Origin: Hydractinia symbiolongicarpus
Taxonomy: Eukaryota > Cnidaria > Hydrozoa > Anthoathecata > Hydractiniidae
Direction: 5' to 3'
Assembly: GCF_029227915.1 (NCBI RefSeq)
Contig: NC_079885.1
Coordinates: 2,728,001 to 2,792,000, forward strand
Length of the DNA stretch: 64,000 bases
Shown: positions 35,306-47,890 of the stretch, one piece after another
Position numbering within the stretch: position 1 is the stretch's first letter
How the letters are laid out: every line of letters begins with the position of its first letter
Made by a program: the position numbers and the translations under genes
Notes under the pieces: generated by a model
Seen by the model: only the letters and a program-made list of their open reading frames with translations
What the model was told of the DNA's origin: nothing
Databases searched by the model: none

Positions 35306-37129
35306 TTAGTGGTGAAAAGATAATTTAAAAAATCGTTTTGGAAATGAGTTTACTCACAGGGTACTTTCTTTGTATACATTCGCCTATACGGGCGAAGCCC
35401 GGGATTTACGGGAAATCGCGGGTTTTCGTTTGCCGGCGATTAAACCACTTTCATTAAGCGTCTCATCAAAAATGAAGACATTTCTGAAAACTACAAGTCT
35501 CATGCGTTTTAGTGGTGAAAAAATAATTCAAAATATCGTTCGGGAAATGAATTTACTCCCTGGGTACTTTCTTTGTATAATTTTGACTATACGGGCCGAG
35601 TCCGGGAATTACGGGAAATCGCAGGTTTTCGTTTGCCGGCGATTAAACTTCTTTTATTCAGCGTCTCATCAAAAATGAAAACATTTTTAAAAACTACAAG
35701 TCTCATGGGCTTTAGTGGTGAAATAATAATTTAAAAAATCGTTCGGGAAATGAGTTTACTCCCTGGGTACTTTCTTTGTATACATTCGACTATACGGGCC
35801 AAGCCTGGGATTTACGGGAAATCGCGGGTTTTCGTTTGCCGGCGATTAAACCACTTTCATTAAGCGTCAAATCGAAAATGAAAACATTTCTGAAAACTAC
35901 AAGTCTCATGCGTTTTAGTGGTGAAAAAATAATTCAAAAAATTGTTCGGGAAATGGGTTTACTCCCTGGGTACTTTCTTTGTATACTTTTGACTATACGG
36001 GCCGAGTCCGGGAATTACGGGAAGTCGCGGTTTTTCGTTTGCCGGCGATTAAACTTCTTTTATTCAGCGTCTCATCAAAAATAAAAACATTTTTAAAAAC
36101 TACAAGACTCATGGGTTTTAGTGGTGAAATAATAATTTAAAAAATCGTTCGGGAAATGAGTTTACTCCCTGGGTACTTTCTTTGTATACATTTGACTATA
36201 CGGCCGATTCCGGCATTTACGGGAAATCGCAGGTTTTCGTTTGCCGGCGAATAAACTTCTTTTATACAGCGTCTCATCAAAAATGAAAACATTTTTGAAA
36301 ACTACAAGTCTCATGCGTTTTAGTGGTGAAAAGATAATTTAAAAAATCGTTTTAGAAATGAGTTTACTGACAGGGTACTTTCTTTGTATACATTCGACTA
36401 TACGGGCCAAGCCCGGGATTTACGGGAAATCACGGGTTTTCGTTTGCCGGCGATTAAACCACTTTCATTCAGCGTCTCATCAAAAATGAAACATTTTTAA
36501 AAACTACAAGTCTCATGGGCTTTAGTGGTGAAATAATAATTTAAAAAATCGTTCGGGAAATGAGTTTACTCCCTGGGTACTTTCTTTGTATACTTTTGAC
36601 TATACGGGCCAAGCCGGGATTTACGGGAAATCGCGGGTTTTCGTTTGCTGGCGATTAAACATCTTTCATTAAGCGTCTTATCAAAAACGAAAACATTTTT
36701 GAAAACTGCAAGTCTCATGCGTTTTAGTGGTGAAAAGACAATTTAAAAAATCGTTTTGGAAATGAGTTTACTAACAGGGTACTTTCTTTGTATACATTCG
36801 CCTATACGGGCCAAGCCCGGGATTTACGGGAAATCGCGGGTTTTCGTTTGCCGGCGATTAAACCACTTTCATTAAGCGTCTCATCAAAAATGAAGACATT
36901 TCTGTAAACTACAAGTCTCATGCGTTTTAATGGTGAAAAAATAATTCAAAATATCGTTCGGGAAATGGGTTTACTTCCTGGGTACTTTCTTTGTATAATT
37001 TTGACTATACGGGCCGAGTCTGGGAATTACGGGAAATCGCAGGTTTTCGTTTGCCGGCGATTAAACTTCTTTTATTCAGCGTCTCATCAAAAATGAAAAC
37101 ATTTTTAAAAACTAAAAGTCTCATGGGCT
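35306..37129 (+). repeat. 9-unit repeat, 1824 bp, copy 1
   Basis: This matches 37130 onward. Frames at 35370/37194 and 35776/37600 are 1824 bp apart, and the rare AAGCGTCAAATCGAAAATG variant is in both. The exchange lies in TTTAGTGGTGAAAA, the A/T-rich end of the unit. Confidence 0.87.
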
Positions 37130-37740
37130 TTAGTGGTGAAAAGATAATTTAAAAAATCGTTTTGGAAATGAGTTTACTCACAGGGTACTTTCTTTGTATA
37201 CATTCGCCTATACGGGCCAAGCCCGGGATTTACGGGAAATCGCGGGTTTTCGTTTGCCGGCGATTAAACCACTTTCATTAAGCGTCTCATCAAAAATGAA
37301 GACATTTCTGAAAACTACAAGTCTCATGCGTTTTAGTGGTGAAAAAATAATTCAAAATATCGTTCGGGAAATGAATTTACTCCCTGGGTACTTTCTTTGT
37401 ATAATTTTGACTATACGGGCCGAGTCCGGGAATTACGGGAAATCGCAGGTTTTCGTTTGCCGGCGATTAAACTTCTTTTATTCAGCGTCTCATCAAAAAT
37501 GAAAACATTTTTAAAAACTACAAGTCTCGTGGGCTTTAGTGGTGAAATAATAATTTAAAAAATCGTTCGGGAAATGAGTTTACTCCCTGGGTACTTTCTT
37601 TGTATACATTCGACTATACGGGCCAAGCCTGGGATTTACGGGAAATCGCGGGTTTTCGTTTGCCGGCGATTAAACCACTTTCATTAAGCGTCAAATCGAA
37701 AATGAAAACATTTCTGAAAACTACAAGTCTCATGCGTTTT

Positions 37741-38145
37741 AGTGGTGAAAAAATAATTCAAAAAATTGTTCGGGAAATGGGTTTACTCCCTGGGTACTTT
37801 CTTTGTATACTTTTGACTATACGGGCCGAGTCCGGGAATTACGGGAAGTCGCGGTTTTTCGTTAGCCGGCGATTAAACTTCTTTTATTCAGCGTCTCATC
37901 AAAAATAAAAACATTTTTAAAAACTACAAGACTCATGGGTTTTAGTGGTGAAATAATAATTTAAAAAATCGTTCGGGAAATGAGTTTACTCCCTGGGTAC
38001 TTTCTTTGTATACATTTGACTATACGGCCGATTCCGGCATTTACGGGAAATCGCAGGTTTTCGTTTGCCGGCGAATAAACTTCTTTTATACAGCGTCTCA
38101 TCAAAAATGAAAACATTTTTGAAAACTACAAGTCTCATGCGTTTT
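37741..38145 (+). repeat. Dimer duplication, 405 bp, copy 1
   Basis: CGGTTTTTCGTTAGCCGGCG, in which TTTGCC has changed to TTAGCC, and CCGATTCCGGCATTTACG (TACATTTGAC at 38011 and 38416) repeat at 405 bp. Edges are approximate. Confidence 0.83.
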
Positions 38146-38550
38146 AGTGGTGAAAAAATAATTCAAAAAATTGTTCGGGAAATGGGTTTACTCCCTGGGT
38201 ACTTTCTTTGTATACTTTTGACTATACGGGCCGAGTCCGGGAATTACGGGAAGTCGCGGTTTTTCGTTAGCCGGCGATTAAACTTCTTTTATTCAGCGTC
38301 TCATCAAAAATAAAAACATTTTTAAAAACTACAAGACTCATGGGTTTTAGTGGTGAAATAATAATTTAAAAAATCGTTCGGGAAATGAGTTTACTCCCTG
38401 GGTACTTTCTTTGTATACATTTGACTATACGGCCGATTCCGGCATTTACGGGAAATCGCAGGTTTTCGTTTGCCGGCGAATAAACTTCTTTTATACAGCG
38501 TCTCATCAAAAATGAAAACATTTTTGAAAACTACAAGTCTCATGCGTTTT
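38146..38550 (+). repeat. Dimer duplication, 405 bp, copy 2
   Basis: This is the second copy of the TTAGCCGGCG dimer. The frame at 38065-38313 spans its left junction. Confidence 0.83.
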
Positions 38551-38829
38551 AGTGGTGAAAAGATAATTTAAAAAATCGTTTTAGAAATGAGTTTACTGAC
38601 AGGGTACTTTCTTTGTATACATTCGACTATACGGGCCAAGCCCGGGATTTACGGGAAATCACGGGTTTTCGTTTGCCGGCGATTAAACCACTTTCATTCA
38701 GCGTCTCATCAAAAATGAAACATTTTTAAAAACTACAAGTCTCATGGGCTTTAGTGGTGAAATAATAATTTAAAAAATCGTTCGGGAAATGAGTTTACTC
38801 CCTGGGTACTTTCTTTGTATACTTTTGAC

Positions 38830-39840
38830 TATACGGGCCAAGCCGGGATTTACGGGAAATCGCGGGTTTTCGTTTGCTGGCGATTAAACATCTTTCATTA
38901 AGCGTCTTATCAAAAACGAAAACATTTTTGAAAACTGCAAGTCTCATGCGTTTTAGTGGTGAAAAGACAATTTAAAAAATCGTTTTGGAAATGAGTTTAC
39001 TAACAGGGTACTTTCTTTGTATACATTCGCCTATACGGGCCAAGCCCGGGATTTACGGGAAATCGCGGGTTTTCGTTTGCCGGCGATTAAACCACTTTCA
39101 TTAAGCGTCTCATCAAAAATGAAGACATTTCTGTAAACTACAAGTCTCATGCGTTTTAATGGTGAAAAAATAATTCAAAATATCGTTCGGGAAATGGGTT
39201 TACTTCCTGGGTACTTTCTTTGTATAATTTTGACTATACGGGCCGAGTCTGGGAATTACGGGAAATCGCAGGTTTTCGTTTGCCGGCGATTAAACTTCTT
39301 TTATTCAGCGTCTCATCAAAAATGAAAACATTTTTAAAAACTAAAAGTCTCATGGGCTTTAGTGGTGAAATAATAATTTAAAAAATCGTTCGGGAAATGA
39401 GTTTACTCCCTGGGTACTTTCTTTGTATACTTTTAACTATACGGGCCGATCCGGGATTTACGGAAATCGCGGGTTTTCGTTTGCCGGCGATTAAACTTCT
39501 TTTATTCAGCGTCTCATCAAAAATGAAAACATTTTTAAAAACTACAAGTCTCATGGGCTTTAGTGGTGAAATAATAATTTAAAAAATCGTTTTAGAAATG
39601 AGTTTACTGACAGGGTACTTTCTTTGTATACATTCGACTATACGGGCCAAGCCCGGGATTTACGGGAAATCACGGGTTTTCGTTTGCCGGCGATTAAACC
39701 ACTTTCATTCAGCGTCTCATCAAAAATGAAACATTTTTAAAAACTACAAGTCTCATGGGCTTTAGTGGTGAAATAATAATTTAAAAAATCGTTCGGGAAA
39801 TGAGTTTACTCCCTGGGTACTTTCTTTGTATACTTTTGAC
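38830..39840 (+). repeat. 5-unit repeat, 1011 bp, first of a series
   Basis: GTTTGCTGGCGATTAAACAT followed by AGCGTCTTATC, GAAAAGACAATTT, ACATTTCTGTAAAC and TTTTAATGGTG forms a recognisable series. Its TATACGGGCCAAGCCGGG start is at 36601, 38830, 39841 and 40650. Confidence 0.83.
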
Positions 39841-40649
39841 TATACGGGCCAAGCCGGGATTTACGGGAAATCGCGGGTTTTCGTTTGCTGGCGATTAAAC
39901 ATCTTTCATTAAGCGTCTTATCAAAAACGAAAACATTTTTGAAAACTGCAAGTCTCATGCGTTTTAGTGGTGAAAAGACAATTTAAAAAATCGTTTTGGA
40001 AATGAGTTTACTAACAGGGTACTTTCTTTGCATACATTCGCCTATACGGGCCAAGCCCGGGATTTACGGGAAATCGCGGGTTTTCGTTTGCCGGCGATTA
40101 AACCACTTTCATTAAGCGTCTCATCAAAAATGAAGACATTTCTGTAAACTACAAGTCTCATGCGTTTTAATGGTGAAAAAATAATTCAAAATATCGTTCG
40201 GGAAATGGGTTTACTTCCTGGGTACTTTCTTTGTATAATTTTGACTATACGGGTCGAGTCTGGGAATTACGGGAAATCGCAGGTTTTCGTTTGCCGGCGA
40301 TTAAACTTCTTTTATTCAGCGTCTCATCAAAAATGAAAACATTTTTAAAAACTAAAAGTCTCATGGGCTTTAGTGGTGAAATAATAATTTAAAAAATCGT
40401 TCGGGAAATGAGTTTACTCCCTGGGTACTTTCTTTGTATACTTTTAACTATACGAGCCGATCCGGGATTTACGGAAATCGCGGGTTTTCGTTTGCCGGCG
40501 ATTAAACTTCTTTTATTCAGCGTCTCATCAAAAATGAAAACATTTTTAAAAACTACAAGTCTCATGGGCTTTAGTGGTGAAATAATAATTTAAAAAATCG
40601 TTCGGGAAATGAGTTTACTCCCTGGGTACTTTCTTTGTATACTTTTGAC
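39841..40649 (+). repeat. Same series, 4-unit copy, 809 bp
   Basis: This copy has lost the TTTAGAAATGAG...AAATCACGGG unit of the 5-unit copy. It gained TTTGCATACATTCG (near 40030), shared only with the next copy. Confidence 0.83.
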
Positions 40650-41458
40650 TATACGGGCCAAGCCGGGATTTACGGGAAATCGCGGGTTTTCGTTTGCTGG
40701 CGATTAAACATCTTTCATTAAGCGTCTTATCAAAAACGAAAACATTTTTGAAAACTGCAAGTCTCATGCGTTTTAGTGGTGAAAAGACAATTTAAAAAAT
40801 CGTTTTGGAAATGAGTTTACTAACAGGGTACTTTCTTTGCATACATTCGCCTATACGGGCCAAGCCCGGGATTTACGGGAAATCGCGGGTTTTCGTTTGC
40901 CGGCGATTAAACCACTTTCATTAAGCGTCTCATCAAAAATGAAGACATTTCTGTAAACTACAAGTCTCATGCGTTTTAATGGTGAAAAAATAATTCAAAA
41001 TATCGTTCGGGAAATGGGTTTACTTCCTGGGTACTTTCTTTGTATAATTTTGACTATACGGGCCGAGTCTGGGAATTACGGGAAATCGCAGGTTTTCGTT
41101 TGCCGGCGATTAAACTTCTTTTATTCAGCGTCTCATCAAAAATGAAAACATTTTTAAAAACTAAAAGTCTCATGGGCTTTAGTGGTGAAATAATAATTTA
41201 AAAAATCGTTCGGGAAATGAGTTTACTCCCTGGGTACTTTCTTTGTATACTTTTAACTATACGAGCCGATCCGGGATTTACGGAAATCGCGGGTTTTCGT
41301 TTGCCGGCGATTAAACTTCTTTTATTCAGCGTCTCATCAAAAATGAAAACATTTTTAAAAACTACAAGTCTCATGGGCTTTAGTGGTGAAATAATAATTT
41401 AAAAAATCGGTTGGGAAATGAGTTTAGTCCCTGGGTACTCTCTTTGTATACTTTTGAC
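40650..41458 (+). repeat. Same series, last copy
   Basis: It shares TTTGCATACATTCG and CTATACGAGCCGATCC with the copy before it at offset 809. It then leads into a GGTTGGGAAATGAG unit also seen at 29872 and 33920. Confidence 0.8.
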
Positions 41459-43269
41459 AATACGGGCCGAGTCCGGGATTTACGGGAAATCGCAGGTTTA
41501 CGTTTGCCGGCGATTAAACTTATTTTATTCAGCGTCTCATCAAAAATGAAAACATTTTTGAAAACTACAAGTCTTATGCGTTTTAGTGGTGAAAAAATAA
41601 TTTAAAAAATCGTTCTGGAAATGAGTTTACTCCCTGGGTACTTTCTTTGTATACATTCGCCTATACGGGCCAAGCCCGGGATTTACGGGAAACCGCGGGA
41701 TTTCGTTTGCCGGCGATTAAACCTCTTTCATAAAGCGTCTCATCAAAAACGAAAACATTTTTGAAAACTGCAAGTCTCATGCGTTTTAGTGGTGAAAAGA
41801 TAATTTAAAAAATCGTTTTGGAAATGAGTTTACTCACAGGGTACTTTCTTTGTATACATTCGACTATACGGGCCAAGCCTGGGATTTACGGGAAATCGCG
41901 GGTTTTCGTTTGCCGGCGATTAAACCACTTTCATTACGCGTCTCATCAAAAATGAAAACATTTCTGCAAACTACAAGTCTCATGCGTTTTAGTGGTGAAA
42001 AAATAATTCAAAAAATCGTTAGGGAAATGGGTTTACTCTCTGGGTACTTTCTTTGTATACTTTTGACTATACGGGCCGAGTCCGGGAATTACGGGAAGTC
42101 GCGGGTTTTCGTTTGCCGGCGATTAAACTTCTTTTATTCAGCGTCTCATCAAAAATGAAAACATTTTTAAAAACTACAAGTCTCATGGGTTTTAGTGGTG
42201 AAATAATAATTTAAAAAATCGTTCGGGAAATGAGTTTACTCCCTGGGTACTTTCTTTGTATACATTTGACTATACGGCCGATTCCGGGATTTACGGGAAA
42301 TCGCAGGTTTTCGTTTGCCGGCGAATAAACTTCTTTTATACAGCGTCTCATCAAAAATGAAAACATTTTTGAAAACTACAAGTCTCATGCGTTTTAGTGG
42401 TGAAAAGATAATTTAAAAAATCGTTTTAGAAATGAGTTTACTGGCAGGGTACTTTCTTTGTATACATTCGACTATACGGGCCAAGCCCGGGATTTACGGG
42501 AAATCACGGGTTTTCGTTTGCCAGCGATTAAACCACTTTCATTCAGCGTCTCATCAAAAATGAAAACATTTTTAAAAACTACAAGTCTCATGGGCTTTAG
42601 TGGTGAAATAATAATTTAAAAAATCGTTCGGGAAATGAGTTTACTCCCTGGGTACTTTCTTTGTATACATTCGCCTACACGGGCCAAGCTTGGGATTTAC
42701 GGGAAATCGCGGGATTTAGTTTGCCGGCGATTAAACCTCTTTCATTAAGCGTCTCATCAAAAACGAAAACATTTTTGAAAACTGCAAGTCTCATGCGTTT
42801 TAGTGGTGAAAAGATAATTTAAAAAATCGTTTTGGAAATGAGTTTACTCACAGGGTACTTTCTTTGTATACTTTTGACTATACGGGCCGAGTCCGGGAAT
42901 TACGGGAAATCGCAGGTTTTCGTTTGCCGGCGATTAAACTTCTTTTATTCAGCGTCTCATCAAAAATGAAAACATTTTTAAAAACTACAAGTCTTATGGG
43001 CTTTAGTGGTGAAATAATAATTTAAAAAGTCGATCGGGAAATGAGTTTACTCCCTGGGTACTTTCTTTGTATACATTCGCCTACACGGGCCAAGCCCGGG
43101 ATTTACGGGAAATCGCGGGATTTCGTTTGCCGGCGATTAAACCTCTTTCATTAAGCGTCTCATCAAAAACGAAAACATTTTTGAAAACTGCAAGTCTCAT
43201 GCGTTTTAGTGGTGAAAAGATAATTTAAAAAATCGTTTTGTAAATGAGTTTACTCACAGGGTACTTTCT

Positions 43270-45092
43270 TTGTATACATTCGCCTATACGGGCCAAGCCC
43301 GGGATTTACGGGAAATCGCGGGTTTTCGTTTGCCGGCGATTAAACCACTTTCATTAAGCGTCTCATCAAAAATGAAGACATTTCTGAAAACTACAAGTCT
43401 CATGCGTTTTAGTGGTGAAAAAATAATTCAAAATATCGTTCGGGAAATGAATTTACTCCCTGGGTACTTTCTTTGTATAATTTTGACTATACGGGCCGAG
43501 TCCGGGAATTACGGGAAATCGCAGGTTTTCGTTTGCCGGCGATTAAACTTCTTTTATTCAGCGTCTCATCAAAAATAAAAACATTTTTAAAAACTACAAG
43601 TCTCATGGGCTTTAGTGGTGAAATAATAATTTAAAAAATCGTTCGGGAAATGAGTTTACTCCCTGGGTACTTTCTTTGTATACATTCGAATATACGGGCC
43701 AAGCCTGGGATTTACGGGAAATCGCGGGTTTTCGTTTGCCGGCGATTAAACCACTTTTATTAAGCGTCTCATCAAAAATGAAAACATTTCTGAAAACTAC
43801 AAGTCTCATGCGTTTTAGTGGTGAAAAAATAATTCAAAAAATCGTTCGGGAAATGGGTTTACTCCCTGGGTACTTTCTTTGTATACTTTTGACTATACGG
43901 GCCGAGTCCAGGAATTACGGGAAGTCGCGGTTTTTCGTTTGCCGGCAATTAAACTTCTTTTATTCAGCGTCTCATCAAAAATGAAAACATTTTTAAAAAC
44001 TACAAGACTCATGGGTTTTAGTGGTGAAATAATAATTTAAAAAATCGTTCGGGAAATGAGTTTACTCCCTGGGTACTTTCTTTGTATACATTTGACTATA
44101 AGGCCGATTCTGGCATTTACGGGAAATCGCAGGTTTTCGTTTGCCGGCGAATAAACTTCTTTTATACAGCGTCTCATCAAAAATGAAAACATTTTTGAAA
44201 ACTACAAGTCTTATGCGTTTTAGTGGTGAAAAGATAATTTAAAAAATCGTTTTAGAAATGAGTTTACTGACAGGGTACTTTCTTTGTATACATTCGACTA
44301 TACGGGCCAAGCCCGGGATTTACGGGAAATCACGGGTTTTCGTTTGCCGGCGATTAAACCACTTTCATTCAGCGTCTCATCAAAAATGAAACATTTTTAA
44401 AAACTACAAGTCTCATGCGTTTTAGTGGTGAAAAAATAATTCAAAATATCGTTCGGGAAATGGGTTTACTCCCTGGGTACTTTCTTTGTATACATTTGAC
44501 TATACGGCCGATTCCGGCATTTACGGGAAATCGCAGGTTTTCGTTTGCCGGCGAATAAACTTCTTTTATACAGCGTCTCATCAAAAATGAAAACATTTTT
44601 GAAAACTACAAGTCTCATGCGTTTTAGTGGTGAAAAGATAATTTAAAAAATCGTTTTAGAAATGAGTTTACTGACAGGGTACTTTCTTTGTATACATTCG
44701 ACTATACGGGCCAAGCCCGGGATTTACGGGAAATCACGGGTTTTCGTTTGCCGGCGATTAAACCACTTTCATTCAGCGTCTCATCAAAAATGAAACATTT
44801 TTAAAAACTACAAGTCTCATGGGCTTTAGTGGTGAAATAATATCTTAAAAAATCGTTCGGGAAATGAGTTTACTCCCTGGGTACTTTCTTTGTATACATT
44901 CGCCTATACGGGCCAAGCCCGGGATTTACGGGAAATTGCGGGATTTCGTTTGCTGGCGATTAAACCTCTTTCATTAAGCGTCTCATCAAAAACGAAAACA
45001 TTTTTGAAAACTGGAAGTCTCATGCGTTTTAGTGGTGAAAAGACAATTTAAAAAATCGTTTTGGAAATGAGTTTACTCACAGGGTACTTTCT
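43270..45092 (+). repeat. 9-unit block resembling the 1824-bp repeat
   Basis: The frames at 43270 and 45093 are near-identical and 1823 bp apart. The unit order resembles 35306-37129: the ATTCAAAATATCG unit, then the AAGCCTGGG unit, then the GGCATTTACG unit. It is an older or rearranged relative, and edges are only indicative. Confidence 0.6.
44240..45050 (+). repeat. Dimer duplicated in tandem, ~405 bp
   Basis: The TTACTGACAGGG unit with AATGAAACATTTTTAAAAAC occurs near 44267 and 44672, separated by the GGCCGATTCCGGCATTTACG unit. The exchange position is not resolved. Confidence 0.65.
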
Positions 45093-45489
45093 TTGTATAC
45101 ATTCGCCTATACGGGCCAAGCCCGGGATTTACGGGAAATCGCGGGTTTTCGTTTGCCGGCGATTAAACCACTTTCATTAAGCGTCTCATCAAAAATGAAG
45201 ACATTTCTGAAAACTACAAGTCTCATGCGTTTTAGTGGTGAAAAAATAATTCAAAATATCGTTCAGGAAATGGGTTTACTCCCTGGGTACTTTCTTTGTA
45301 TAATTTTGACTATACGGGCCGAGTCCGGGAATTACGGGAAATCGCAGGTTTTCGTTTGCCGGCGATTAAACTTCTTTTATTCAGCGTCTCATCAAAAATG
45401 AAAACATTTTTAAAAACTACAAGTCTCATGGGCTTTAGTGGTGAAATAATAATTTAAAAAATCGTTCGGGAAATGAGTTTACTCCCTGG

Positions 45490-46290
45490 GTACTTTCTTT
45501 GTATACTTTTGACTATACGGCCGATTCCGGGATTTACGGGAAATCGCAGGTTTTCGTTTGCCGGCGAATAAACTTCTTTTATTCAGCGTCTCATCAAAAA
45601 TGAAAACATTTTTGAAAACTACAAGTCTCATGCGTTTTAGTGGTGAAAAGATAATTTAAAAAATCGTTTTGGAAATGAGTTTACTCACAGGGTACTTTCT
45701 TTGTATACATTCGACTATACGGGCCAAGCCCGGGATTTACGGGAAATCACGGGTTTTCGTTTGCCGGCGATTAAACCACTTTCATTCAGCGTCTCATCAA
45801 AAATGAAAACATTTTTAAAAACTACAAGTCTCATGGGCTTTAGTGGTGAAATAATAATTTAAAAAATCGTTCGGGAAATGAGTTTACTCCCTGGGTACTT
45901 TCTTTGTATACTTTTGACTATACGGCCGATTCCGGGATTTACGGGAAATCGCAGGTTTTCGTTTGCCGGCGAATAAACTTCTTTTATTCAGCGTCTCATC
46001 AAAAATGAAAACATTTTTGAAAACTACAAGTCTCATGCGTTTTAGTGGTAAAAAGATAATTTAAAAAATCGTTTTGGAAATGAGTTTACTCACAGGGTAC
46101 TTTCTTTGTATACATTCGACTATACGGGCCAAGCCCGGGATTTACGGGAAATCACGGGTTTTCGTTTGCCGGCGATTAAACCACTTTCATTCAGCGTCTC
46201 ATCAAAAATGAAAACATTTTTAAAAACTACAAGTCTCATGGGCTTTAGTGGTGAAATAATAATTTAAAAAATCGTTTGGGAAATGAGTTA
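45490..46290 (+). repeat. Dimer duplicated in tandem, ~406 bp
   Basis: The pair TATACGGCCGATTCCGGG unit plus AAATCACGGG unit occurs twice in succession, with first elements near 45511 and 45917. There is one difference, GTGGTAAAAAGATAAT in the second copy. Confidence 0.75.
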
Positions 46291-47329
46291 AGTCCCTGGG
46301 TACTTTCTTTGTATACTTTTGACTATACGGGCCAAGCCCGGGATTTACGGGAAATCGCGGGTTTTCGTTTGCCGGCGATTAAACCACTTTCATTAAGCGT
46401 CTCATCAAAAATGAAGACATTTCTGAAAACTACAAGTCTCATGCGTTTTAGTGGTGAAAAAATAATTCAAAATATCGTTCGGGAAATGGGTTTACTCCCT
46501 GGGTACTTTCTTTGTATAATTTTGACTATACTGGCCGAGTCCGGGAATTACGGGAAATCGCAGGTTTTCGTTTGCCGGCGATTAAACTTCTTTTATTCAG
46601 CGTTTTATCAAAAATGAAAACATTTTTAAAAACTACAAGTCTCATGGGCTTTAGTGGTGAAACAATAATTTAAAAAATCGTTCGGGAAATGAGTTTACTC
46701 CCTGGGTACTTTCTTTGTATACTTTTGACTATCCGGCCGATTCCGGGATTTACGGGAAATCGCAGGTTTTCGTTTGCCGGCGAATAAACTTCTTTTATTC
46801 AGCGTCTCATCAAAAATGAAAACATTTTTGAAAACTACAAGTCTCATGCGTTTTAGTGGTGAAAAAATAATTCAAAATATCGTTCAGGAAATGGGTTTAC
46901 TCCCTGGGTACTTTCTTTGTATAATTTTGACTATACGGGCCGAGTCCGGGAATTACGGGAAATCGCAGGTTTTCGTTTGCCGGCGATTAAACTTCTTTTA
47001 TTCAGCGTCTCATCAAAAATGAAAACATTTTTAAAAACTACAAGTCTCATGGGCTTTAGTGGTGAAATAATAATTTAAAAAATCGTTCGGGAAATGAGTT
47101 TACTCCCTGGGTACTTTCTTTGTATACTTTTGACTATACGGCCGATTCCGGGATTTACGGGAAATCGCAGGTTTTCGTTTGCAGGCGAATAAACTTCTTT
47201 TATTCAGCGTCTCATCAAAAATGAAAACATTTTTGAAAACTACAAGTCTCATGCGTTTTAGTGGTGAAAAGATAATTTAAAAAATCGTTTTGGAAATGAG
47301 TTTACTCACAGGGTACTTTCTTTGTATAC

Positions 47330-47890
47330 ATTCGACTATACGGGCCAAGCCCGGGATTTACGGGAAATCACGGGTTTTCGTTTGCCGGCGATTAAACCAC
47401 TTTCATTCAGCGTCTCATCAAAAATGAAAACATTTTTAAAAACTACAAGTCTCATGCGTTTTAGTGGTGAAAAGATAATTTAAAAAATCGTTTTGGAAAT
47501 GAGTTTACTCACAGGGTACTTTCTTTGTATACATTCGACTATACGGGCCAAGCCCGGGATTTACGGGAAATCACGGGTTTTCGTTTGCCGGCGATTAAAC
47601 CACTTTCATTCAGCGTCTCATCAAAAATGAAAACATTTTTGAAAACTACAAGTCTCATGCGTTTTAGTGGTGAAAAGATAATTTAAAAAATCGTTTTGGA
47701 AATGAGTTTACTCACAGGGTACTTTCTTTGTATACATTCGACTATACGGGCCAAGCCCGGGATTTACGGGAAATCACGGGTTTTCGTTTGCCGGCGATTA
47801 AACCACTTTCATTCAGCGTCTCATCAAAAATGAAAACATTTTTAAAAACTACAAGTCTCATGGGCTTTAGTGGTGAAATAATAATTTAAA
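47330..47890 (+). repeat. One monomer type in three tandem copies
   Basis: Three successive units carry TTCGACTATACGGGCCAAG with AAATCACGGG and CACTTTCATTCAGCG (near 47336, 47540 and 47742). This is a run of a single unit type. The 6092-bp repeat begins inside the second. Confidence 0.75.

Larger units (their letters stand above)
37130..39358 (+). repeat. 9-unit repeat, copy 2, expanded to 11 units (2229 bp)
   Basis: It is the same as copy 1 but contains an extra 405-bp dimer. Downstream markers are therefore displaced by 2229 bp instead of 1824 bp, for example TTAGAAATGAG at 36352 and 38581. Confidence 0.85.
29000..47540 (+). repeat. Domain 3: nested 2- to 11-unit duplications
   Basis: Dominant unit types are TATACGGCCGATTCCGGG with GCGAATAAAC, AAATCACGGG with CACTTTCATTCAGCG, and GCGGGATTTCG with AAAAACGAAAAC. 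The ATTCAAAA variant also becomes common. Duplications are nested inside one another, and the same unit orders return at several distances. No gene or foreign insertion is visible. Confidence 0.85.
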
